DNA of 16,333 bases from JAMWZF01 sp041628615. GTDB taxonomy: Bacteria > Pseudomonadota > Alphaproteobacteria > Rhodobacterales > Rhodobacteraceae. Shown here piece after piece: positions 1 to 6,918 of the stretch (positions are counted from its first letter, which is position 1; each line of letters starts with the position of its first letter). Position numbers and translations under genes: made by a program. Location of the stretch: assembly GCA_041628615.1 (NCBI GenBank), contig JBFKOW010000071.1:1-16333 (forward strand), in the 5' to 3' direction. Below the pieces are notes generated by a model. It searched no databases, had not been told where the DNA came from, and saw only the letters and a program-made list of their open reading frames with translations.

Positions 1-732
1 CATCGGGTCGGTCATCGCGGCCCAGACCCGGTCCGGCAGGTCGAAGTCGAAGCCCGGCAGGATCACCGCCCCCTGCGGCAGCCGCGCGACCGCGTCCATG
101 TAGCGGGCGGTGGCGCCGCGCGACCCGGTCGAGCCGACCAGGACCAGCGGGCCCTCCGGCGGCGCGCTGCGCCACCTGGTCTCCAGCGCCGCCGCGACCG
201 CCCGCAGCCGGCCCTCCCGGCTCAGGGCGCCCGCCGGCCCGGCATAGTGGTCGCGCACCAGCCGGACGAGCTGCAGGCTGCGCTCCCAGTGCCCCGACCC
301 GTCGGTCACCTCGATTCGGTCGAGCACGTCCGGGTCGACCCCTTCGCCCTGGATTTCCTCGAACAGGCGCACCAGACCGACGGCCAGATCGTCCGCCGCG
401 CCGCGCGGCGCGAGGTCCGGCAGCCGGTCGATCAGGCCGCGCACCGCCGCCAGAAGTTCCAGCCGCTGCCGGATCGGCGGCACCGGCAGCGGCAGTGCTG
501 CGGCGGGGTCCAGCGCGATGTCGGTGATCACGTCGACGGGCGGGTGCAGCCGGGCCGGCCCCGCCGTCAGGCAGTCCCGGATCCGCCGCTGCAGGCGCCG
601 CGTGTTGACCACGATCCGCAATCCGGGCGCGTCGATCAGTCCGCGCGCCTCCAGCCCGCGTAGCAGTTCCCCGGCGAGATCGACGCCCGGCGGCAGGCCG
701 AAGACGCGGGGGCGGGCCGCGGGCTCAGCCAT
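1..732 (-). CDS. addB: Double-strand break repair protein AddB, N-terminal 244 codons (partial)
   Basis: AddB is the nuclease/helicase-like partner of AddA in the AddAB complex, which resects DNA ends for RecA-dependent repair. The visible protein starts MAEPAARPRVFGLPPGVDLA. Near residues 205-235 it carries the block GSTGSRGATARYMDAVARLP followed by QGAVILPGFDFDLP, which is typical of alphaproteobacterial AddB. The C-terminal part, with the iron-sulfur nuclease domain, lies beyond the left edge. The ATG at 732 overlaps the end of the nucleotidyltransferase gene by 8 bases, so translation is probably coupled. In relatives addA follows, which would lie outside the window. The identity rests on recognised family sequence; nothing looks broken in the part shown. 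Confidence 0.9.
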   Translation of the reverse strand, partial: MAEPAARPRVFGLPPGVDLAGELLRGLEARGLIDAPGLRIVVNTRRLQRRIRDCLTAGPARLHPPVDVITDIALDPAAALPLPVPPIRQRLELLAAVRGLIDRLPDLAPRGAADDLAVGLVRLFEEIQGEGVDPDVLDRIEVTDGSGHWERSLQLVRLVRDHYAGPAGALSREGRLRAVAAALETRWRSAPPEGPLVLVGSTGSRGATARYMDAVARLPQGAVILPGFDFDLPDRVWAAMTDPM

Positions 733-1423
733 CGGCGGCCTCCCGCAACAGCGCCTCGGCCAGCGGGATCGCCTCGGGCCGGCCGACATCGCACCACCGA
801 CCCGGCCAGACCGCGCCGCACAGCCGCCCCTCGGCGGCGATCCGGTCCCAGGCGCGGTTCAGCGAGAAGGCCGCGTCGGGGATCCCGTCGAGCGTGCCGG
901 GCCTGATGATCTGCGCCCCGGTATAAACCAGCCCGCCGCCGCGTTTCAGCCGGTCGCCGGCCTCCAGCGCGAAATCCCCGGTCCCGGCGTGACCCTCCGC
1001 CGCCGCCGCGGGCACCAGCAGCAGCAGCGCGTCCATCCGCGCCGGGTCCCAGGCTCGGCGCAGGGTCTCGAACGGGTTCGGCCCGGCCCAGACCGCGTCG
1101 GTGTTCATCGTGAACACCGGCCCCGGCCCGAGCAGCGGCGCGGCCTTGCGCAGCCCGCCGCCGGTGTCGAGGATCGCCGCCCGCTCGTCCGAGATCGCGA
1201 TGCCGCGGCCCCGCAGGTGGGCCTCGATCTGGTCGGCCAGGTAATGGACGTTCACCGCCATCGGGGCCAGCCCCGCGGCCCGGCCCAGCGCCAGCGCGTG
1301 ATCGAGCAGGGTCGTCCCCGCCACCGCGATCAGCGGTTTCGGCCGGGTCTCGGTCAGCGGCCGCATCCGGGTGCCGAAGCCGGCGGCGAAGAACAGCCCG
1401 GCGCGGGGGTCGGGGGCGGTCAT
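725..1423 (-). CDS. murU: Sugar-1-phosphate nucleotidyltransferase, MurU-like (232 aa)
   Basis: This is a predicted N-acetylmuramate-1-phosphate uridylyltransferase, or a related NTP-sugar transferase, in peptidoglycan recycling. The N-terminus has the nucleotide-binding signature GFGTRMRPLTETRPKPL at residues 15-31. A metal-binding aspartate lies in MNTDA (Asp109), followed by the C-terminal WCDVGRPE segment. The 232-residue length suits the short MurU-type enzymes without a left-handed helix domain. The ATG at 1423 overlaps the upstream kinase stop as ATGA, and the 3' end overlaps addB by 8 bases. Pairing with an AmgK-type kinase is the established Pseudomonas AmgK/MurU arrangement. That this pair makes UDP-MurNAc here is inference; another sugar nucleotide is possible. 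Confidence 0.8.
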   Translation of the reverse strand: MTAPDPRAGLFFAAGFGTRMRPLTETRPKPLIAVAGTTLLDHALALGRAAGLAPMAVNVHYLADQIEAHLRGRGIAISDERAAILDTGGGLRKAAPLLGPGPVFTMNTDAVWAGPNPFETLRRAWDPARMDALLLLVPAAAAEGHAGTGDFALEAGDRLKRGGGLVYTGAQIIRPGTLDGIPDAAFSLNRAWDRIAAEGRLCGAVWPGRWCDVGRPEAIPLAEALLREAADG

Positions 1424-2388
1424 CGGCCGGCCTCCATCGTGGCGGGATCGAGCAGCGGCGCCGCCGCCCGGCGCAGCGCGGCGAGGTCCGGGTGCGCGAG
1501 GTCCTCGGCCAGAAGCCGCCGCAGCCGGGGCAGGAAGTCGAGGTATCGCGGCTTGCCGTCCCGCGCCGCCAGCCGCCGGAACACCCCGAGGATGCGCAGG
1601 TTGCGCTGCGCCGCCACCGCCGCCATCGCCGCCGTCAGCCGGTCCGGGGCGGTGCCGGCGCCCGCTGCGAAGGTGGCCACCGCGGCGTTCCGCGCCGCCG
1701 GCGACACCTCCCGCCGGACATCGCGGACCAGCGAGACGAGGTCGTAGACCGGGTGCGCGCGCACTGCGTCCTGGAAGTCGAGCAGGCCGAGACCGCCGCC
1801 GCCCGGCAGCACCACGAGGTTCTCGGCGTGGTAGTCGCGCAGCGCCATCGCGCCGGCCTCGGGGGCGAGCCGGCCGAGCGCGTCGCGCAGGGCGTCCCGG
1901 ACCGCCGCTTCGGTCGCGCCGCCGTCCTCGGGCAGCGCCCAGGGCAGGACCTCGGCCACCGCCGCTGCGCCGGCTTCCGGGTCCAGCGCGGCGAGGCCGG
2001 GCATCGGCGGCACGGCCTGCAGGCGGCACAGCACTTCAGCGGCCGCGGCGTAGAGGCCCGGGGCCTCGTCCGGCGCCCGGTCGGCCCGCCGGGCCATCAG
2101 GTCGTCGCCGAAATCCTCCATCACGATCAGGCCGCGGGCCGGGTCGGCGGCGTCGATCGCGGGCGCGCGCAGGCCCGCGCTGCAAAGGTGCGCGGCGACG
2201 GCGAGGACCCGGTCGACCGGCGGGCAGGCACCCGGCGGCGCGTCCATCAGGATGCGGCTGGCTCCGCCGGGGCCGGTCAGCCGGACATAGCGGCGCGCCG
2301 AGGCGTCGCCGGCGAGCGGCGCGCGCCGCCAGCCGCCAAAGCCCCAGGCCGCGAGCGCGGCGGCGATCTCTTCCGCCCGGTCAGCCAA
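1420..2388 (-). CDS. amgK: Aminoglycoside-phosphotransferase-fold sugar kinase, AmgK-like (322 aa)
   Basis: This is a predicted cytoplasmic anomeric kinase of MurNAc/GlcNAc feeding the neighbouring nucleotidyltransferase. The fold is the APH/choline kinase type. The N-lobe LAGDASARRYVRL is at residues 25-37 and the hinge VMEDFGDDL at 89-97. The catalytic loop LRDYHAENL has Asp185, His187 and Asn190, and the metal-binding Asp204 is in LLDFQDA. All catalytic positions are present. The only start that keeps the conserved N-lobe is a TTG at 2388, which overlaps the tsaE stop by 8 bases. A TTG start inside a coupled junction suggests that expression depends on translation of tsaE. The substrate is inferred from family and neighbour, not shown. 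Confidence 0.82.
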   Translation of the reverse strand: MADRAEEIAAALAAWGFGGWRRAPLAGDASARRYVRLTGPGGASRILMDAPPGACPPVDRVLAVAAHLCSAGLRAPAIDAADPARGLIVMEDFGDDLMARRADRAPDEAPGLYAAAAEVLCRLQAVPPMPGLAALDPEAGAAAVAEVLPWALPEDGGATEAAVRDALRDALGRLAPEAGAMALRDYHAENLVVLPGGGGLGLLDFQDAVRAHPVYDLVSLVRDVRREVSPAARNAAVATFAAGAGTAPDRLTAAMAAVAAQRNLRILGVFRRLAARDGKPRYLDFLPRLRRLLAEDLAHPDLAALRRAAAPLLDPATMEAGR

Positions 2389-2845
2389 GGCAGTCCGCCA
2401 GCCGGTCGGGCCAGGGCGCCGGTCCGCCGATGGTCACGCGATGCGCGGTCTCGCCCGCCGCGAATCGCAGGTGCAGCGCGCGGTCCGGCGCCTCTCCGGC
2501 CAGCCGTTCGGGCCATTCGACGAGGCAGATCGCGCGCTCGAAGGCTTCCTCCAGGCCCAGTTCGACGGCTTCGTCGGGTCCGCCGAGCCGGAACAGGTCG
2601 CAATGCCAGATCTCCACCGCCCCGGCATCGTAGGTCTGGACCAGGGTGAAGGTGGGCGACGGCACCTCCTCCGCCGGGTTGCCCAGCCGGGCCCGGATCA
2701 GCGCCCGGGCGAAGGTCGACTTGCCGGCCCCGATCGGCCCGGACAGCAGCAGCACGTCCCCGGCCCCGAGCCGCGGCGCGATGCAGGCGGCGAAGGCCGC
2801 GGTCGCGGCTTCGTCCGCGAGGGCAAGGTCGGCGACCGGGATCAT
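2381..2845 (-). CDS. tsaE: tRNA t6A biosynthesis ATPase TsaE (154 aa)
   Basis: TsaE is the small ATPase that works with TsaB and TsaD to form N6-threonylcarbamoyl-adenosine at position 37 of ANN-decoding tRNAs. Walker A is GPIGAGKST at residues 36-44. The family blocks VPSPTFTLVQTY (61-72), WHCDLFRL (80-87), ELGLEEAF and ICLVEWPERL (106-115) are all present. I chose the ATG at 2845. An in-frame GTG at 2854 would add three residues, but it overlaps the -10 element of the only good promoter candidate. It is the first gene of the tsaE-amgK-murU-addB unit and overlaps amgK by 8 bases. Confidence 0.9.
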   Translation of the reverse strand: MIPVADLALADEAATAAFAACIAPRLGAGDVLLLSGPIGAGKSTFARALIRARLGNPAEEVPSPTFTLVQTYDAGAVEIWHCDLFRLGGPDEAVELGLEEAFERAICLVEWPERLAGEAPDRALHLRFAAGETAHRVTIGGPAPWPDRLADCLG

Positions 2846-2880
2846 GGTCGCCACGATACGGGGCCGGCCGGGGCCTGCAA
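2843..2880 (-). promoter_or_regulatory. Candidate tsaE promoter placed for a leaderless mRNA
   Basis: On the minus strand TTGCAG (2875-2880) and TATCGT (2853-2858) are separated by 16 bases. Seven bases follow the -10 before the ATG at 2845, so transcription would start at or next to the A of the start codon. No Shine-Dalgarno sequence precedes the ATG. The -35 matches the consensus only in its TTG part, so this is a prediction. Confidence 0.35.
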
Positions 2881-2883
2881 GCC

Positions 2884-2901
2884 GTCGCGTGGCCGCGCGA
2901 C
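2884..2901. other. Small inverted repeat between divL and tsaE
   Basis: GTCGCG (2884-2889) and CGCGAC (2896-2901) form a 6-bp stem with a 6-base loop. It lies downstream of the divL stop (2948) on the minus strand. No T-run follows on that strand, so intrinsic termination is doubtful. In DNA this GC-rich the stem may be chance. Confidence 0.2.
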
Positions 2902-2947
2902 GCGAAACCTGCCCGGCCGCGGTCCCCGGTCCGGCAGTTGTTGCGGC

Positions 2948-4603
2948 TCACCCGGAGGCGCTGGCGAGGCCGAGCGGCGCGCCGCGCTCCCGCGTGTCGG
3001 TCGTGGCCGAGTCCGATCCGCGCCCGGCCTCGATCCGGAAGGTCACCATCGTGGTGCCGCCGACCAGCGGGACGAAGCGGCACAGGAGCCGGCGGCCGTC
3101 GGTCATCCGCGCCGTCTCGGACCATTCCGCGCGCTGCCGTCCGTCCGAGACGAAATCGCGCAGGTCGCGCCAGATCGCGGTCGGGATGCACTTGCGCCGC
3201 CACAGGTCGATGGCGTCGGACAGCGTGGTCTCTGCCAGCGAGGCCGCGCCGCCGCCCGGCGCGCCGGGTTCGTCGTCGCCGGCCCACAGTTGGTGGTAGC
3301 CCCGGTTGGCGGCGATCTGGGTGCCGGCGGCCGAGAACACCACCACCGCCTCGTCGATGTTGTCGATCACCGACTGGCCGAATTCCAGTTCCGACCGGAA
3401 CCGGCGGGTGAGCGAGATCTCGGCGGTGATGTCCTCGAACAGGAAGGCGATGGCGCCGTCGGGATGCGGCCGGCCGGTCACCCGGAAGGTCTGGCCGGTG
3501 GGCAGGTTCCAGTTCTCGGAATAGGTGCCGTCGCTGGCGGCGGATTCCAGCGCCGCCATCTGGTCGCGCCACGAGGCGTAGTTCTTCGGCTCGGGCAGCA
3601 CCCGGCTCTCGCGCAGCCGGTCGAGCACCGACTGGATCACCGGCCGGGCGCTGAGGAAATCCGCCGGCAGCCCCGACATGTCCAGGAACGCCGGGTTGAA
3701 CAGGACCAGCCGCCGGTGCCGGTCGAAGATCACCATGCCGATGCTCAGGTCGGCGAAGGTCTTGGTCAGGGTCTGCACGAAGTTGCGCTGGGCCTTCTCG
3801 GCGCGGACGAGATCGTTGGCGTCGGCGGCGAAATGCACCGATCCCGATCCGCGGCGCAGGCTGGTCACCTCGAACCAGTTCAGGTCCCCGCCCCGCCGCG
3901 CGGGCAGCGCGACCCGGCGGCGCGTCGCCTCGCCGTGCAGCGGCGCGGTGTTGATGCTCTCGAAAAGCTGCGCCGGCGGCCAGGGCGGCAGCGCCCCGCT
4001 CTCGGCCCCCTCCGCCGCCATGGCGAGATCGAGATAGGCGCGGTTGGCCCAGACGATCTCGCCGTCGCGGTCGAGCTGCCAGATCAGCTGCGGCGCGTCC
4101 TCGGCCAGCGTGCGCAGCGTCTCCAGTTCCGCCTCCAGCGCGGCGGTGGCCACCGCGTCGCCGATCGGCCCGGCCGCCGCGTTCAGGGCGACGCCCTCGT
4201 CGGGCACGATCATCAGCCGGACGATGCCGTCCCAGTACTCGGCCTCCAGCCGGCTGTCGGCGGCGGCGCCGAACCCGTCGACGCTGAATTTCTGCGTCGC
4301 GCCGAGGTCGGCAGCCCGGCCGGCGAGATCGGGAAAGCTGGGCCCGAGCAGCGCCAGCAGCCGGTCCCAGTCGGTGCCGTGCTGCGGCGCGTGGGACATC
4401 AGGTCGCGGGCGGCGGGGGTTGCGTCGAACAGGTCGGCGCCGTCGAACAGGAAGGCGGCCCGGCCCTCGGCCTCGGCCAGCAACTGCCGGCCCGAGATCG
4501 CGCGCCGCCGGAACAGGACCATCGAGACGAGCAGGACGGCCAGGGCGACGGAGGCCCCGGCGGTCGCGGCCAGGAACGTCTCCAGGAGGGCGGCAGTCTG
4601 CAT
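2948..4603 (-). CDS. divL: Membrane-anchored multi-PAS protein, DivL-like, lacking a kinase domain (551 aa)
   Basis: An N-terminal hydrophobic segment (about residues 10-31, ending in an RRR positive stop) anchors a protein made of PAS-like modules. A divergent one lies near 40-140, one near 165-265 (DAPQLIWQLDRDGEIVWANRAY), a PAS_7-type one near 280-400 (SIGMVIFDRHRRLVLFNPAF), and a last one near 420-530 (NIDEAVVVFSAAG). Helical linkers such as EDITAEISLTRRFRSELEFG join them. The protein ends without any HisKA dimerisation helix, H-box, or N, G1 or G2 ATPase boxes. In Caulobacter, DivL controls the CckA-ChpT-CtrA phosphorelay. From memory, the Rhodobacter capsulatus PAS protein called DivL, which affects CtrA and gene-transfer-agent output, also sits beside regB. 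The family assignment is therefore moderate, but the PAS content and missing kinase are clear. A CtrA-type box precedes the gene. Confidence 0.65.
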   Translation of the reverse strand: MQTAALLETFLAATAGASVALAVLLVSMVLFRRRAISGRQLLAEAEGRAAFLFDGADLFDATPAARDLMSHAPQHGTDWDRLLALLGPSFPDLAGRAADLGATQKFSVDGFGAAADSRLEAEYWDGIVRLMIVPDEGVALNAAAGPIGDAVATAALEAELETLRTLAEDAPQLIWQLDRDGEIVWANRAYLDLAMAAEGAESGALPPWPPAQLFESINTAPLHGEATRRRVALPARRGGDLNWFEVTSLRRGSGSVHFAADANDLVRAEKAQRNFVQTLTKTFADLSIGMVIFDRHRRLVLFNPAFLDMSGLPADFLSARPVIQSVLDRLRESRVLPEPKNYASWRDQMAALESAASDGTYSENWNLPTGQTFRVTGRPHPDGAIAFLFEDITAEISLTRRFRSELEFGQSVIDNIDEAVVVFSAAGTQIAANRGYHQLWAGDDEPGAPGGGAASLAETTLSDAIDLWRRKCIPTAIWRDLRDFVSDGRQRAEWSETARMTDGRRLLCRFVPLVGGTTMVTFRIEAGRGSDSATTDTRERGAPLGLASASG

Positions 4604-4630
4604 CGGTCGAACGGCTCCATGACCCGCCGG

Positions 4631-4664
4631 ACAGTCTGCGCAAGAATGGTTAATGGCCGGTTAA
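4631..4664 (-). promoter_or_regulatory. CtrA-type box in the candidate divL promoter
   Basis: Reading the minus strand from 4664 to 4648 gives TTAACCGGCCATTAACC, a perfect TTAA-N7-TTAAC CtrA full site. A weak -10 candidate GACTGT (4631-4636) lies 17 bases from hexamer CGGCCA (4654-4659). The box is therefore centred on the -35 position, as in CtrA-activated Caulobacter promoters. Transcription would start near 4624, with a short leader containing GGAG before the divL ATG at 4603. The box is an exact motif match; its occupancy is inference. Confidence 0.6.
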
Positions 4665-4694
4665 GCCCCTCGCAGGGCTGCGGATCCGGCCCCG

Positions 4695-6074
4695 TCAGGT
4701 CTCGATCGGAAGGTTCTCGCCCAGCGCCTCGGCCTCGCCCGACAACGCCACGTCCAGCGCCTCGCGCGGCCAGTCCACCACGACGATGGCGCCCATCACC
4801 GCGTCGGCGCCGCCGCCGCCGTTGGCGAAGGTCAGCTGCGCGCCGGTCCGCTCCAGCAGCGTCTTGGCGATGAACAGGCCAAGGCCCATGCCGTCGTAGC
4901 CGGGCCGGCGGGCGCGCTCCTCCGGGCTGCGGCGGCGGCGCATGAAGGGGTCGCCGATGCGGCCGAGGACATGGGCCGGGAAGCCGCGGCCGTCGTCGGC
5001 GATACGGATGGCGATGCGGCTCGCGCTCCAGCCGATCTCGACCCGGACCCGGCTGGCGGCGAAGTCCACCGCGTTCTGGACGAGGTTGCGCAGGCCGTGG
5101 ATCACCTCGGGCCGCCGCGCGATCACCGGCTGTTCGTTCGGCGCGCCCGACTCCGGGCGCAGGATGAAGTCGACGGTCTTGCCGCGGTTCTGGTGCGGTT
5201 CGGCGGCCTCGCGGACGACGGTTTCCAGCGGCGCGCGGCGCAGGTGGCGGTCATCCTTGCCGGCCCGGCCCATCGACCGCAGGATGTCGCGGCAGCGGTC
5301 GGCCTGGCTTCGGATCAGCCGGGCGTCCTCAAGCAGGTCCGGATCGTCGCCGAGTTCGTCCATCAGTTCGGAACTGACCAGCTTGATCGTGGCGAGCGGC
5401 GTGCCCAGTTCGTGCGCCGCCGCCGCCACCACCCCGCCGAGGTCGGTCAGCTTCTGTTCCCGGGCCAGCGCGAGCTGCGTCGCCACCAGCGCCTCGGCCA
5501 TCGCGTGGGTCTCGTTGGTGACCTGCCTTGCGTAGAGCGCGACGAAGATCACCCCGATCACCAGCGAGATCCAGAACCCGAACCGGAACAGGCCGGGCAG
5601 CACCAGCGGGAACCCGGTGCTGGACCGCAGCGGCACGTAATAGACCGACAGGCAGGTGACGATGGCGATGGTCAGCAGGCCGAGGAACAGGGTCGACCGG
5701 GTCTGCAGCACCGTCGCGGCGATGGTCACCGGCCCCAGCATCAGCATCGCGAATGGATTGTGCAGCCCGCCGGTGAGGAACAGCAGCAGGCCAAGCTGCA
5801 GCACGTCGAACAGGATCATCAGGAAGGCTTCCCGCTCGGTCAGGCGCCGGTTGGCGGGGAGCAGGAAGCTGCTGAACAGGTTGGCGAGAACCGAGGCCCC
5901 GATGGTGAGCGCGACCAGCCCGATCTCGATCGTCAGCCGGTGGTATTCGACCGCCACCAGAACCGCCGCGGTCTGTCCGGCGATGGCGAACCAGCGCAGG
6001 ATCACCAGGGTCTGGAGCCGCACGAAGTTGCTGCGTTCGTGGTCGCGGAAGACGTCCAGTTCGCTCAAGGCCAT
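4695..6074 (-). CDS. regB: Redox-sensing histidine kinase RegB/PrrB (459 aa)
   Basis: RegB is the membrane kinase that phosphorylates RegA under low oxygen or a reduced quinone pool and so switches photosynthesis, respiration and fixation genes. Six hydrophobic segments fill about residues 25-182. The quinone-site loop GGLHNPF is at 102-108. The H-box AAAAHELGTPLATI contains His221. The redox-active cysteine is Cys261 in SQADRCRDILRSMGRAGKDD. The N-box HGLRNLVQNAVDFA (326-339), G1 DDGRGFP (360-366) and G2 GMGLGLFIAK (395-404) are all intact. The ATG at 6074 gives the family's usual length of about 460; the upstream ATG at 6161 would run into senC and is unlikely. The gene is divergent from senC across 85 bp and is followed by divL on the same strand. 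Confidence 0.96.
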   Translation of the reverse strand: MALSELDVFRDHERSNFVRLQTLVILRWFAIAGQTAAVLVAVEYHRLTIEIGLVALTIGASVLANLFSSFLLPANRRLTEREAFLMILFDVLQLGLLLFLTGGLHNPFAMLMLGPVTIAATVLQTRSTLFLGLLTIAIVTCLSVYYVPLRSSTGFPLVLPGLFRFGFWISLVIGVIFVALYARQVTNETHAMAEALVATQLALAREQKLTDLGGVVAAAAHELGTPLATIKLVSSELMDELGDDPDLLEDARLIRSQADRCRDILRSMGRAGKDDRHLRRAPLETVVREAAEPHQNRGKTVDFILRPESGAPNEQPVIARRPEVIHGLRNLVQNAVDFAASRVRVEIGWSASRIAIRIADDGRGFPAHVLGRIGDPFMRRRRSPEERARRPGYDGMGLGLFIAKTLLERTGAQLTFANGGGGADAVMGAIVVVDWPREALDVALSGEAEALGENLPIET

Positions 6075-6159
6075 ATGCCGCAGCCCATCCCTGTTTGCGC
6101 AGCGCCCGACATTCCTTATCTCGGGGGCGGAACCGGGGCAAACGGGACGGAGGCCGGCC
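6075..6159. promoter_or_regulatory. Divergent regB-senC promoter region
   Basis: This 85-bp spacer must hold the starts of both regB and senC. On the plus strand TTGCGC (6095-6100) and TTATCT (6116-6121) form a weak promoter with a 15-base spacer. A clear GGAGG (6149-6153) lies 6 bases before the senC ATG. I see no convincing RegA or FNR site. RegA autoregulation of this region is known in Rhodobacter but is not shown by the motif here. Confidence 0.4.
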
Positions 6160-6792
6160 ATGACATCGGGCGCGAGGATAGCCGCGGCGGGAGTCGCCGG
6201 CGTGGTGGCGCTGACCGGCGGGATCTACCTCGCCACCGGGCTGTTCGCGCCCGACCCGGACAGCGCGATGGCGGCCTGCCGCGCCGGGCAGGTGGCGGGC
6301 GACATCGGCGGCCCGTTCGAACTGGTCGACGAGACCGGCGCCACAGTCACCGACGCCGACGTCATCACCGAACCGGCGATCCTGTATTTCGGCTACACCT
6401 TCTGCCCGGACGTCTGCCCGCTGGACAACGCCCGCAACGCCGAGGCGGTGGACCTGCTGGCCGAGCGCGGCATCTCCGCCACCCCGGTGTTCATCAGCGT
6501 CGACCCCGAGCGGGACGACCCCGAGGGGCTGCGGCTGTTCACCGAGGCGTTTCACGACAAGATGATCGGCCTCACCGGGTCCGACGAACAGGTCCGCGCG
6601 GTGACCGCGGCCTACAAGACCTATTACCGGGCGCAGGAGGACGACGGCAGCGGCTACTACCTCGTGGACCACTCGACCTTCTCCTACCTGGTGCTGCCGG
6701 ACACCGGCTTTGCGGACTTCTTTCGCCGCGACGAGACCGCCGAGCAGGTGGCCGACCGGGTGCAGTGCTTCGTCGAGGCGACGGCGTCCTGA
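6160..6792 (+). CDS. senC: SenC/PrrC (Sco1-family) copper-binding protein (210 aa)
   Basis: SenC is a membrane-tethered periplasmic thioredoxin-fold protein that delivers copper to cbb3/aa3 oxidases and influences RegB signalling. One hydrophobic anchor spans residues 7-27. The copper motif CPDVC has Cys82 and Cys86, and the third ligand is His171 in YYLVDHSTFSYLVLP. The Sco fold blocks ILYFGYTFCPD and VFISVDPERDDPE are complete. The ATG at 6160 has GGAGG 6 bases upstream; the longer open frame starting at 5656 is an artefact overlapping regB. The regB / senC-regA order matches the known Rhodobacter regB-senC-regA locus. An extra cysteine, Cys40, lies just after the anchor. Confidence 0.95.
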   Translation: MTSGARIAAAGVAGVVALTGGIYLATGLFAPDPDSAMAACRAGQVAGDIGGPFELVDETGATVTDADVITEPAILYFGYTFCPDVCPLDNARNAEAVDLLAERGISATPVFISVDPERDDPEGLRLFTEAFHDKMIGLTGSDEQVRAVTAAYKTYYRAQEDDGSGYYLVDHSTFSYLVLPDTGFADFFRRDETAEQVADRVQCFVEATAS

Positions 6793-6829
6793 TCCCGCTC
6801 CATTCCGCGTCCCCTCGCGCGCCCCGTCC

Positions 6830-6869
6830 GCCCCGGTCAGTTGACCGGGGCAGGGGTGCGCACTAGCCT
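6830..6869 (+). promoter_or_regulatory. Candidate regA promoter overlapped by a 22-bp palindrome
   Basis: GCCCCGGTCA (6830-6839) and TGACCGGGGC (6842-6851) are perfect 10-bp arms around GT. TTGACC (6841-6846), inside the right half, is a 5/6 match to the -35 consensus. Exactly 17 bases later comes TAGCCT (6864-6869), a weak -10. A shorter palindrome GTGCGCAC (6856-6863) fills the spacer. The 2-base centre and lack of a T-run argue against a senC terminator and favour an operator. Confidence 0.45.
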
Positions 6870-6918
6870 CCCGCGAAGCCCGGGCCGAACCGGACCGCAG
6901 CCACAAGGAGGAGCCGGG

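Noticed and set aside
2277..4643. A 788-codon minus-strand open frame and other long open frames antisense to the genes
   Set aside because: They are arginine- and proline-rich shadows of real genes at high GC. They have no domains and overlap well-identified proteins completely.
4659..4676. AGCCC/GGGCT stem after regB as its terminator
   Set aside because: The stem has only 5 bp with a weak loop, and the adjacent TTAA sequence is better explained as half of the CtrA box.
6075..6159. RegA or FNR (TTGAT-N4-ATCAA) binding sites in the regB-senC spacer
   Set aside because: No FNR motif is present. GC-rich stretches around 6097-6110 only loosely resemble RegA half-sites and cannot be told from background.
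6075..6161. regB starting at the ATG at 6161 instead of 6074
   Set aside because: It would add 29 unconserved residues, overlap the senC start, and exceed the family length.
6793..6851. The 22-bp palindrome as an intrinsic terminator of senC
   Set aside because: The centre is only two bases and no T-run follows. It overlaps a -35 with ideal spacing, so an operator is more likely.
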